Source of the DNA: Rotaria macrura
Taxonomy: Eukaryota; Rotifera; Eurotatoria; Philodinida; Philodinidae
Assembly: GCA_900239685.1 (NCBI GenBank)
Contig: OENT01000589.1
Location: 30,814 to 94,813, forward strand
Reading direction: 5' to 3'
DNA length: 64,000 nt
Shown: positions 1 through 10,733 of the stretch, piece after piece
Layout: every line of letters starts with the position of its first letter
Numbering within the stretch: the first letter of the stretch is position 1
Made by a program: the position numbers and the translations under genes
Notes under the pieces: generated by a model
Databases searched by the model: none
What the model saw: only the letters and a program-made list of their open reading frames with translations
Told to the model about the DNA's origin: nothing

Positions 1-386
1 TGCTCAAATGACACACTCACATTTACATTTTGTGTATGATATTATTTTACCATTTGTAATGTCAAACATTTCAAAATACGATAAAAACATACATTGCAGG
101 GATACTATTTTCGACATATTTGCTTACAGAAGTCTTGAGTATCTTGATATTTTAACTTAAAACCTCACTAGAATGAATTATTATTCCTTCGATGATTTGC
201 TCTTTCGTGTTATCATTTTTAACATTCTTACCTATACACAAGTGATGTTTATTCGAAACTAACAACATACATTTGTGACATTTTAAGTGCTATCGATCTT
301 ATTTTCATCTATATATTGATCTATACAAATAACTAAGCTCACCCGTTTGAAATTTCGCTTGTATTGTGCGGTAACAAGAATCAATA
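1..386. other. Gene-free leader stretch
   Basis: AT-rich sequence upstream of the arrestin-like gene. No convincing coding signal, RNA gene or repeat was seen. The promoter of the downstream gene presumably lies here, but no TATA or initiator element stands out. Confidence 0.4.
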
Positions 387-1373
387 ATGAATAAATCTTT
401 TTCTACTTGTCTGTATCGTACCTATCAATATTTGTTTCTCCTGGTTCTATTAATTGGCTCGAGTAATGGTGGATTAGAGTCGAATATCATGTGTCAATTT
501 CCTGATCAAAATCAGACCATATTTTGGACTGGCCAGTTTGTTTCAGTCAACATCGATTGTGCCAATTCTAATCATAAACAACTAAAATATAAAAGTATCG
601 ATGCACAACTGATCGGTATAATTATCTACAAAGGTAAACGGACTAGTATCGGATTCCGAGAAACACCAATTACTAAAAGTAGCAGAATTTTCAGCCAAAA
701 GCTCAATCTTAATTCCAGTACTAAACAACCTAATTTTCTGCTACCAAATAGCAATCAAAGGTGGTCGTTTCGTTTCTTTCTAAACGATTCATTACCACCA
801 TCATTCAAGAAGAACAAACCCCTTGACGCATTTATTGATTACTTCATTCAAATCGTATTTGTCCGACCCGAATGGTTTGCAAAAAACATTAAGAAAAATA
901 TACCCATGTTCGTCAAACGTTCATCATCGCCTGTCGACTTGACAAAAGTGGAGGTACAAAATAATAATCGAAATGATCTGTATCTTCATGTCATTTTGGA
1001 GAAGCCAGTCGTCGCTGCCGGACAAACCGTTTCATTTGACGTCGAGATAAAGAATCCCAAAAAAGTCTTAATACATAGACTATTGGTGACTCTTGTCCAA
1101 TATCAGGATCTATACCCTGATCAAGCTAGGAAGATCAATCTTTTCAATGAAACCCTGAAAACAATCGATCAGTTTACAAATGCATACCTGTCCAAGAATT
1201 TTCAGCTGCATATACCGCATTCAACCCCACCGACGTTTTCGTTTCATGTTCCTTCGAGTGGTGGTCGACCTCCAATTTATATACGCTATGAATTAAACTT
1301 CGAAGTCGATGTTCGTGGCTTGTTTAATAATATTCAGCTGCAACTCCCATTGATTATAATCCAGAATCCATAA
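387..1373 (+). CDS. Arrestin-fold protein with N-terminal signal peptide
   Basis: A single uninterrupted exon of 328 residues. Residues 1 to about 29 have a basic start followed by a hydrophobic run (LFLLVLLIG) and small residues, which reads as a signal peptide or membrane anchor. The rest has the two-lobed arrestin layout: an N-lobe (about 35-165) with the pattern IDAQLIGIIIY, then a W-x-F-x-F strand followed by LPPSF, and a C-lobe (about 200-328) with AAGQTVSFDVEIKNP and a closing beta strand IQLQLPLII. Several N-glycosylation sequons are present (NQT, NSS, NDS, NET), consistent with a secretory route. Known arrestin-domain proteins are cytosolic adaptors, so the leader is odd. An internal Met (about residue 35) could be an alternative start that would remove it. 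A poly(A) signal lies about 60 bases after the stop. The family assignment rests on strand pattern, not on catalytic residues. Confidence 0.65.
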   Translation: MNKSFSTCLYRTYQYLFLLVLLIGSSNGGLESNIMCQFPDQNQTIFWTGQFVSVNIDCANSNHKQLKYKSIDAQLIGIIIYKGKRTSIGFRETPITKSSRIFSQKLNLNSSTKQPNFLLPNSNQRWSFRFFLNDSLPPSFKKNKPLDAFIDYFIQIVFVRPEWFAKNIKKNIPMFVKRSSSPVDLTKVEVQNNNRNDLYLHVILEKPVVAAGQTVSFDVEIKNPKKVLIHRLLVTLVQYQDLYPDQARKINLFNETLKTIDQFTNAYLSKNFQLHIPHSTPPTFSFHVPSSGGRPPIYIRYELNFEVDVRGLFNNIQLQLPLIIIQNP

Positions 1374-1431
1374 AATATCTGAGCAAATTTATGAATCATA
1401 TATAAATTACGGTTATTCTCTGTTCTTTGAG

Positions 1432-1437
1432 AATAAA
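1432..1437 (+). promoter_or_regulatory. Poly(A) signal AATAAA of the arrestin-like gene
   Basis: AATAAA lies 58 bases downstream of the TAA stop at 1371-1373. This is the expected distance for cleavage and polyadenylation of this transcript. Confidence 0.5.
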
Positions 1438-1668
1438 TAAACAATGTTTGAAAATCAATTGAATGGATTTTCTCTCATATACTTTATGATAGACAGGCTA
1501 AATAATATCGTTGATTTCTCTCTAATTTGTTATCCATAATAAATAGTTTCCTGGTTAGTGTGGTATATTCTTCTTTTTAGAAAACATTTTCTTATGTACT
1601 TGTCCAAGGTGTAGGTGTGCGTCAGTTTGAGCTTTGTTCTCTTTTTCAGCAAGTCTTGGATCCACAAT

Positions 1669-2068
1669 TAGGGGTGGCACTTTAACTTTACTTTAAACTT
1701 AAATTTTAAGTGAATTTTCTTTTTTTATATTTATCACTGTCGAGACTGATTGATTGATACTTACAAGATCCTATGCAACCTATAAGATGCGAAAAAATGA
1801 AAATAAAGCAATTTAAAACGACTTCAAATAACTTGATACTTTAATGTTAAAGTTTAAAACTGTTTAAAGTATCGTGAAAATAGTTCGTTTTTTTCATTTT
1901 TTTACGTCTCATAGGTTGCAGAGAGTCTAGCGAGCATCAATCAACCAGTCCAGATAATGATAAGTATAAAAAAGAAAATTCACTTTAGCTTAAAGAAAAA
2001 GGTTAAAGTTGATCACTTTAACTTTACCATTTTACTTAAAGTGTTTTAAAGTTAAAGTGCCACCCCTA
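1669..2068. mobile_element. hAT-type MITE, TIR TAGGGGTGGCAC
   Basis: A 400-bp non-coding element. The left end TAGGGGTGGCACTTTAACTT and the right end are inverted repeats of each other, and the interior is full of ACTTTAA/TTAAAGT motifs. The flanking 8-mers TCCACAAT and TCCAAAGT agree at 6 of 8 positions, which suggests an aged 8-bp target duplication. Ends of the form YAGGGG with 8-bp duplications are typical of the hAT superfamily. A second copy with a perfect duplication lies at 44230-44490. No transposase is inside. Confidence 0.75.
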
Positions 2069-2309
2069 TCCAAAGTTACACTCAAAAATTCATTTATTAT
2101 ATTCAAATATATGTGTCTGGTTATTGATCGATGAAAACATTTACACATAAACCATGTATTCGAGTGCTAATTATTATTAAATGTAAAATCGAATGACAAA
2201 TAAAATTATGAAGAGCCATTAACAACTAATTTTCCTTTGATATTTGGGCTATGAAAATCTTCTGGTTGTTTTGTTATTTGGTACTTCGTACAATGAATAA
2301 GTTTTTATT

Positions 2310-3166
2310 TCACTTTGAATTCTGTGTTGAGCGAAAACAATTGCCCATATGTCGAGCACTTTCAATACTTGCTAAAAGACTTCCTTTAACAGTTATATCA
2401 TGAAAACTTAAATCAGAAGATTGAATTTGTATTGCTTCTAGTGATAATCCAGCAGCCATTATTGTACCATGGTTTTTTGTAATAGTTAATGTGTATTTAT
2501 AAGCTGAGATAGGTCCAGTAAGAACAAGTGTTAAATCAGCAACTGGATAATTATATCTTGTCAGGGGATGAGGTGAATTCATTTTTTTTATAGTATCTTT
2601 TGCAGGTTATTTACTAAAATCAATCGTTAAATTTGTTAAATATTCTAGTTTTCCAACAAGTTCTAATGGTTCTTGACAATTATCAATAGCAACAACTGTG
2701 AATTCCATACGTTTAGCAAATTATATAGCTAAATGTCCCAACGCTCGAAGACCAATAATTGTTAAAATTTGTCCTTCTTCCAAAGCGTATTTTTCAATTG
2801 CATTAAAGCTCTCGTAGCTGCCCACATTAATGATGATACCAATGGCAGTATATTTATCACAATATGACGCTTTATCATTTAAATAATCCGAATATAGGCC
2901 GCATTGTTTATTGGATTTCAGGGCACCAACCAGATCACCACTTTTAAATTCATGACTAAATTTTGCATCTATCACAATAATAATACCAGTTGGTTCGTGT
3001 AATGGTATAAGAGGTCATTTTTTGCTTTAGTTATATCATCACGTACAAGTATTTCTGTAACTCTTATCGCCAGTAAAACATCATTGTCATCTGAGTGTGA
3101 TGGTACAGGGACATCATGATATAAACGATAGTTACTGCCACATTCCTGCAAAAGTATAGCTTTCAC
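2310..3166 (-). pseudogene. Zinc-dependent alcohol dehydrogenase pseudogene
   Basis: On the minus strand the start (MKAILLQ.., then DVPVPS..DNDVLLAI) matches the N-terminus of zinc-type alcohol dehydrogenases. After a frameshift near 2990-3010 the reading continues through HEP-TGIIIVI, GDLVGAL, CGLYSDYLNDKASYC and the nucleotide-binding stretch GQILTIIGLRALGHLAI. The next residues (AKRMEFTVVAIDN) lie beyond an in-frame TAA at about 2718. A second in-frame TAA follows near 2610, before a C-terminal piece containing SFHDITVKGSLLASIESAR. The N-terminal catalytic Cys region and a central block between NVGSY and the Rossmann strand appear to be missing. With two stops, one frameshift and deletions, this is a decayed gene. 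An intact paralogue is likely elsewhere in the genome, but that cannot be checked here. Confidence 0.85.
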
Positions 3167-3169
3167 AGC

Positions 3170-5539
3170 TTTAGGTATATTCTACATACTTGTCATGATT
3201 GAGAGAGAATGATGAAAAAACTAATGAAAGTATCTATCCGTATCTTTTAGTTTTTTTTACCAACAAAAGTCTTATGTAATTATCCAGCAGATGACTCTAT
3301 CGGTTAGTTGTATGTACAGACTTATTTCAAAAGATAAACTAATTCTATTGGTTTTTCATATCTTCTACATATTCTTGATCCTTATTTAATTCGGAATAGA
3401 AACCATATTATCAAAGCCATCAGTGATTCCAACAGCAAAAGTCCACCATGATGACAAAGTGTCAAAGGTCCTTCCCATATTCACTTGACACCCTATTTGA
3501 CATATTGGCCATGAAAACAAAGTAGGAGTTGTAGTAATTTATGAAAAAACCACAAGTAAGGATACATTGAGACTATATGAAAAAAATGCACTAAAGAAAG
3601 AGAACAATTATAACGAGATAAATTATTGAAGATTGTATCACATACCTACTATTTTTATCTGCTCAAGTCAGTACTCATAAGAATAAAAATATTTCCTGTA
3701 GTAATATGTATAAAATATTTAACATAATAGAAATCGAATCCACGCCTATACATCTTTAAAAATTCCTTATTTGCTGCCTTTTGGTTTTCATACGTAAAAC
3801 AAAAAACTTGACCAAAAATAGATTGCTTAAAAAATGATGATAATAAATATCTTACACGCTTTGATGTTCCTCCTATTGTGCTGCTATTGCTTGTTTTTCC
3901 TTCAAGAAAAGGAGATTCAAGAAAAATGCTGCTAAGAACAACAAATCAAATTTTTGTTGAACAAAATCAGCCATGGTTAGAGGATTAGCACGAATAAATG
4001 TGGGTAATAATTTAGTAAAGTGCATGTGTGTAACTTACTCTACTGATTTATAAGTTGGAAGGTTGTCTGTTTCATCGTTAGTAACATAATGCCATATCTA
4101 TATATGATACGACAAATTCTACGATTAAGCGCTTCCATTTGTTATTGATTGTTTTTATATCAGATAAACATTAGGTGAGTAACTAAAATATATTGGTAGT
4201 ATGAACAAATATAGTCATAGTATAATTGACGTGAGATTTCCTGAGATAACATAAGACCACTAGATAAACGTTTTAACACTCCAATAATTTTATTAATCTT
4301 TTATTTGGTGTAATCGAGATAGAAAATTAAATGTGATCTGGCATCAACGATAACATCAACATAATTGAATTTAGAGACTTGTTTGATGGTGTTATTTTTG
4401 CAGTGAATAAAACGAATCGTTGATGAAAGTTATCGATGAAAAAGAGTTCAATAGGTCTTATTGACGTTTAATTGTTGCTTCTAAGTAATTGTATAAGAAT
4501 AGAAGTCTTTTATTGCACCTGCGATTTGATGTAACAGATATGGATTAAATAATTTTGATGATCAAGTTGTCAATTGTGATAGTATAATAGTCAAATCATC
4601 GTCAAACAGATATTTAGAGGGATAATATGATACTAAATTTAATATATCGTATTGAAAAACAATAAATAATATTGTCAATGTAGCCGGCTCGTGGATTTAA
4701 AGCACATTACAATGCACTATACTCCGATAGAAATCCAACGGATGCAATTCAACTATAATACAACCAAAATAATACAGTTTAATATATTCAGAAATGTCAT
4801 TCATTGCAATTGTATGACAACATTTCCATAACCCCTCCCTTAGATCTATACTTTTATCATTCAACCCCTATTTCCAATACTCATCCCTTTTAAGAATATC
4901 CAGACACTGATATTCTTAACGTAAATCCACACCTATAACCTTAAATGTATACTCTTAGCCTTATATGTACGACTTTATCCCTATTGCCTCACATCTGTAT
5001 TCTTATTGGTATACTTAGAAAAAAACAAAGGTACCAATTTGAGCCAAGTATGGTTTCGTGTTGTTGACGGAGTTTTAAGAGTTTCCTTTTTAGAGCGATC
5101 GCTATTTTGAGGGAATTTTGGCGATTATTTACGAAAAAACACCAAACGAAACTATGAACATATAGTAAACCGTTGGTAGTTGTTGCGTTTGCAATATCCT
5201 GCTATATTATATGCATATGGTTGGTATAGCGTTATTGTTATTTCCTACTGTTACTGCTAATAATGATAATTGGTTGTCTACAATGGTTTTTATGGATCAT
5301 GAAGCTACGCTTATGATTACTCTAAATCGATCATTGCAACTACTATTGTTTTCGTATGTAACTGAACCGTATAATATTCTACGTCATGGTGAGCTCTTCA
5401 TCTGAGTTACGAGCAAGGAACCAAAAATAAATTCGTTATCAGCATTTCAATAGAATTTTTATTGCCAATAAGCTATCCTATTCGAAAGCATAAACCTATA
5501 AAAACTAACATACAGTAAACTTCAGTTGCATCCTTCTTC
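3170..5539. other. Gene-poor AT-rich stretch
   Basis: Only short, compositionally random reading frames are seen on both strands, including one of 64 codons at 5211-5405 with no recognisable motif. No RNA gene or clear inverted repeat was found. Confidence 0.4.
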
Positions 5540-5634
5540 AATTCATCAGACTATCATTCTGATTTACAATTCATCAGACTATCATTCTGATTTACAATTC
5601 ATCAGACTATCATTCTGATTTACAATTCATCAAA
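5540..5634. repeat. 28-bp tandem repeat, about 3.4 copies
   Basis: The unit begins AATTCATCAGACTATCATTC and has a 28-base period. Three identical copies run from 5540 to 5623, followed by a partial copy. The lack of divergence points to recent slippage or unequal exchange. Confidence 0.9.
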
Positions 5635-8600
5635 CTGATAAATTGGCTGTAGTCCAGAAAGTCATTTTAGATGATCTTTTGGATTGAATTAGGAATCGAT
5701 AAATTATTAGTCACTTAGGCATTGTTGCTGTGTGGACGCTATGTTGAATGATGCATTGAAAAATTACCTTGGAATTCCTTCCCACCATAGAACCAGATTA
5801 ATCGGATCAGATCCTATCATAATCGGATGGAAGCTTACTTTAAAAAATCAATAGAAAAGTGTGTCATAAAATTATCGTATCCGAATTTCGGAACCCGTTT
5901 ACTATCCTACAATTTCTTATAAGTTGAATTTCTACAGGATTTTTGTGTGAATCTAATTTGAGTACTCACAACCTTTAATGCATATGAATTCATCCGATCG
6001 ATTGCTATGACTATTCTGTGAATCGAGCGAAAGAAAATTTTCACAAGCTACTATATCGTTTCATTCGTGAAGTCTGGAAATAGGTCATGTGATCTGCCTG
6101 ACAGACCATCCCGATGCTACCACTTCAGCGGATTGATTGAATTTTAAGATAGGGGACCGCCAAAGATAGTACAAATTCCTTTTATATCGTTAATTAACAA
6201 CTGTCACTCTGTAAAAAAACTTAAAGCCTTTGAAATTAGCGAAAACAGTAGAAACGAATGTACACCTCTGATCATGACGATTTTCCTCTTGCTATTCGCC
6301 TAAAATCATTCATATCCCTTATAATCATACTAACAGAACCACTCCGACTATTGGTCGTGAATTTCATGAACAGAAATTACCAACAGCTACTTTACATTGG
6401 GAATTCTTAATCCCAATATATGGCACTCTGAATCTTATTTCGTAATAACAGTACTTAGAAAGCAATCGCTTAAACTACTGTTCCAAAAATCCAAACCGAA
6501 ACAAAAGTTTTACGTACATCCTTCGAACCTGTTCACACTAGGATCAGAAAGCAATTCAGCCGGTACTATTTTCCAAGAATTCAATAAAATTTCAGTTTCA
6601 CCCGGTCTAAGAAACTTCTAGAAACTCACGAAATTTTCGATCATTTGCGTGTATTTTACTAAGAACAACCTGTAATAAATCTTCAACCCCGCAATGTCGC
6701 CGATACCACGGACGATCATCAGGAACATTTCAACGAATGCTCGTGCAGAAAAAAATGTTTCACCGATCATCCTGAAAATCAAACTGTAGCGAATAACTTT
6801 TATTATTAAAAATCCCTCATTTCGCAATTCCCACATTATCTGTTGATGATCTTGCCACCTATAACGTTTTACCTAGAATAATTTCGATCTATCAAAACCT
6901 ATATCCATGATAACAATCAACTCAGATCTTCACCACAATTTACTCCTCGTTTATGCTAATTTTCATTAGAACTAACAGTTTATTTTTAAGAGACTTCTTT
7001 TTTCGGTTACTATTTCTGCTCTTGTTCTAGACATGAAATTGTGAGTACTATAACTATATTTCCAAATTTCGGTTTGGTGTTCCTTATGTAAACTCATGGT
7101 TGTGATTGACAATCCGTAATACCATGAATTTGAAAAATATGTCTTTTGGATTATTTAGAGAAACATCAGACAAATTCTGCAAAGAATATTATTATCCGTT
7201 TGAGTAATTGTGGTTTTGAATAACTAGTCAATGAAAAGAGCCTGGTAGTTTGATGGCCTCTTTGATTTGAGTAAATATAGAGATTGGGTATTCATAGATG
7301 AAGTGAGCAGCGATTGAAAATGTACGGCTTGCCAGTGCGCAAAGTTTCGCCAGGAAAGGTGATTTCGAAAAATGCGCTTTTACACTGTACTCTCTCCATG
7401 TATGACGGCCAATATATTGTGTATTCTCCATTTTACTTACGAGCTAAGTGACAACCGGTTTAGATGCTTTCCAACTGAAGAACGCAACCAAATACAACTG
7501 CATGATAATTTTAGATAAGTTAAAATTGGTAAATGAATACGATACATTCTAGATCTGAACACATTTCAGTCTTTGCATCGATATATACTGCTGAAAATCA
7601 TGTCACCAAAACTTGATGTGCTTGTGCATCGAAACGCAGAACCATTTTGTTCTTCAAAATAATCAAGCGCGTCTAAAGTCATTGAACAGAACCTCTCTTT
7701 CTAAGGTGCACCTGCGCGTATTTTAATTTCTAATAAATTTGGTCATTTTATGAGATGATTATCAAAATATTTACGGCATTATCAATAGCCTTGATGGTTT
7801 CGTCTGAGCTAAAAAATATCGTATTGTGAACTGATCTACTCATCATGAGGCGTAGCTATATAAGATTAGTTGAGTATAAGTTCATCGTCTATGTACAAAT
7901 TTTTCTTGCAGCATGATGACTTGCTTTATAAATTCTCTATGGAATAATGATCTCAATAGTAATTCTTTACAAATAAATTTTCTTAAAAATCTGGGTATTA
8001 TCTCTCGAACAGCATTGATTTATACTTTTCCAATAAAATAATTTTTCGAATTGAAAGCATTCGTGTTTAAATGAATGATAACTGTTTGCTAATCGATTCG
8101 CAAGAACAATGGGATAAAATCCCTCGTAAATGTGTTTAAAAATCATGTAAAAATAAAAATAGCAATTTCCCTATGTTCTGCTTATAGTCAAAAATTGTAG
8201 TAATTAATTGACCTATTCATCCTAAACTGCAATCTGTGCACGTCATTTGATCTAAAAATATGCTTAGGATTGTTTGAGGAAGTAAGAACGTATGAACTGT
8301 CTCCTATTAATTCTCGTAGTTAAGCGACATTGAGATCTAATATCATAGAAATAAAGTTATTTTGATTGACTTAAAGAACATCTTTATCAATTGTCCTTCT
8401 TTGTTGTTCCATAAGTTGCGTGTAGAATGCTCCTTCCAACTCTTCGATTCGAACCTTCAACTCCTGATGGTGATTAACCGCATTCCAATTATTTTTCCAC
8501 GTTCATCAGTAAATTCGAAAATATTTCCTGCACTAAAGTGCCAAAAATCCGTCGTATCGAAAGCGCCCTGAAATCGGCCAGAATCTGATCAGGAAACTTC

Positions 8601-9513
8601 AGGAAAATCACCTAAAACTCACCGGAGTAGACCCAAATTTCACCAAAATCAATTGAAACAAGAAAAATACCTCTGGGATGATTCTTGAACTTCAAGTACT
8701 CTTTCTCAAATCATTGATTTTTAAATCAGTTTCACCACAGGTCAAAATGAGTCAATCACTGCCGGCAGTAAAAAACTATCAATAAGTGGGGGGAAACTTT
8801 AAGTCGTCTTCCAAAATCTAGAATCATCCGCCTGGAATATGGCATATAGCAGAAACGGATCACTTCTTATTGTAAGTCTAGTCACATCGACCTTATCTCA
8901 AGAAAAAATTTCAATCACATTCTAATAAATTCAAGCTCATAAAGAAAGTCTACACATGAGTGTGCGGAAGTGAATTGAGATTTAGTTACTTATTACTAAC
9001 ATACTATCGGTTCTAGTTTTTTTGTAGTTGTTTGATGGGAATGAGAAGAATAACTTCGTATCAATAAATCTCTTGTTCAAATTCATAGATACTATAGTGT
9101 GAGCCTGTATTTGTACAGTGTTAGGAAATAATTTCGAAATAAACTTAATGGATTGACTCACAGCCAGACAATACTTGGGCAACTCCGTTAATGTTGAAAC
9201 TATGAGTTTGATTACCGTTTTTTTTTTCTAAAGCTGATTGTACAATTCGATATTAGCTGCGTGTTTCTACGATACATCGGAGTGGCGATGAAGCCATTTA
9301 AGTTCCTGCAGCTCAGTCTCACTTGATTTTTGACTGAATATTATTACTTTTTATTCTTAGGATTTGTTATTTTACGCATCTAACACATCCAGAAATATAT
9401 GCTCAGTTATTTGTGATGCTTCTTTCTTTTTTCTATTTTATAGGAATAAAAAGATAACAAAAATATCGGCAGACGACCATTGATGTACTGAGTGCACAAC
9501 CAATAGGAAAAAG
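5635..9513. other. Long gene-poor stretch
   Basis: Short frames at 6397-6621 (+), 6618-6836 (-), 7228-7431 (-), 8362-8571 (+) and 8982-9182 (-) show no recognisable domains and have the composition expected of chance frames in AT-rich DNA. Motifs of the type GATCCGAT near 5790-5830 resemble those at 34.7-35.1 and 40.0-40.4 kb. No RNA gene was seen. Confidence 0.4.
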
Positions 9514-9627
9514 ATGTTTCATCAATTCTGTGGGCTGATACCACATGATATGATGGCATCAGTGATCATAGCTAATGCAGAGCGATCTTTCTCGGTGATG
9601 AACCGAGTAAACACTTGCTTACTATGA
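9514..9627 (+). pseudogene. hAT transposase C-terminal fragment
   Basis: A 37-codon run ending in TGA contains the string NAERSFSVMNRV. This matches the conserved dimerisation-region signature of hAT transposases (typically N-A-x-x-E-R-x-F-S with R-x-K-T nearby). Nothing upstream extends it in a clean frame, so it is a truncated remnant. The window also holds three non-autonomous families with hAT-like ends, but no link between this fragment and any of them is shown. Confidence 0.6.
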
Positions 9628-10733
9628 AATAAACTCGTTTAAACAGTGTTTTCGACACGTAGTTATGTACAAAGAAATTGCGAAGTCTTTGTTTACATTT
9701 TGCATCAAAGCACTATCAAAGAAAACTATATTATGGTATTTTCTAATCAATTTAATTTTCTGTTGACCGTTTTGATTTTTACTGAAGTTCAATAAAAACA
9801 TGATATATATAGCTTGCTTGATGCTTTGAAAAAATTCGACATCAGAAAAAAATATTACGAGGCTCATCTAACTTGATGGTTTTCTGTCGCCTCTGATTCA
9901 TCGCACATTTTCAGATGTGTCTCTCTTATATTGGCCTATACAGTGAATGTGGTCTGTTAGACATTTTTGATTCTGCAAAATTTCAGAACGATGCAGTTAT
10001 TAATGAAAAAACAGAGGTAGAATTTTAAAACAGATTAATCAGAAATAAAATCGAAATATGATCATAGCTGTATGACCTGGTGCGAATAAGCTGTACCAAT
10101 AGAGTTCGAAAGAACTCGCTCAGTTTTTCTGTACTATAAAATGTGATGATTCAATTTAATGAGTTAAGGTTGTATTAGTTGACTTGAATGTAGAGTGCAG
10201 GTGTTCAATAAGACTAAGGATCAAAAACATTCAGAAACTAAGACACGCACCCACAGTGATCTACAATAAGGAGCTCCTGTTTGAAACCAATGTATGGAAC
10301 GACGATGTTTATTCTAATGGTGGAAAAAAACGAATGAAAGCACTGAGTGTAATGATATCTATCAATAGTTGTTGGGCTTGTTATTTCCAAAAATATTCTA
10401 GCTCAAACACACCTCCGGTATAATTTGATATGAGTTTATGAAGAATCTTATGCTACATGTCATCGTCCTTTCCGTGCAATGATCAGCTATTTAATTGCGT
10501 TGGTAACGAAAATAGAACTCTGTTAAAAATTGTCACATCGAATTTGATACTAGAATAAATTATCTCTATGTAATGATATTTAAAAAGTGAAACATTTATG
10601 AAATTTTCTAAATAAAATCAATTTTACTGGCATATGCACTGTTCTACTTTAATAATTTTGCAGCTATTAAAATTGTAATAATCGAAAGTTCTTCTAATAT
10701 GTTGTAGACCCTTTTTTACATGTGTTTATAGAT
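9628..10733. other. Gene-free stretch downstream of the Kelch gene
   Basis: Short frames at 9622-9867 (-) and 10184-10423 (+) have no recognisable motifs. The part just below 10734 would hold the 3' untranslated region of the minus-strand Kelch gene. Confidence 0.4.

Noticed and set aside
5540-5634. Possible CRISPR-like array
   Set aside because: The 28-bp units are directly abutting with no spacers; it is an ordinary tandem repeat in a eukaryotic genome.
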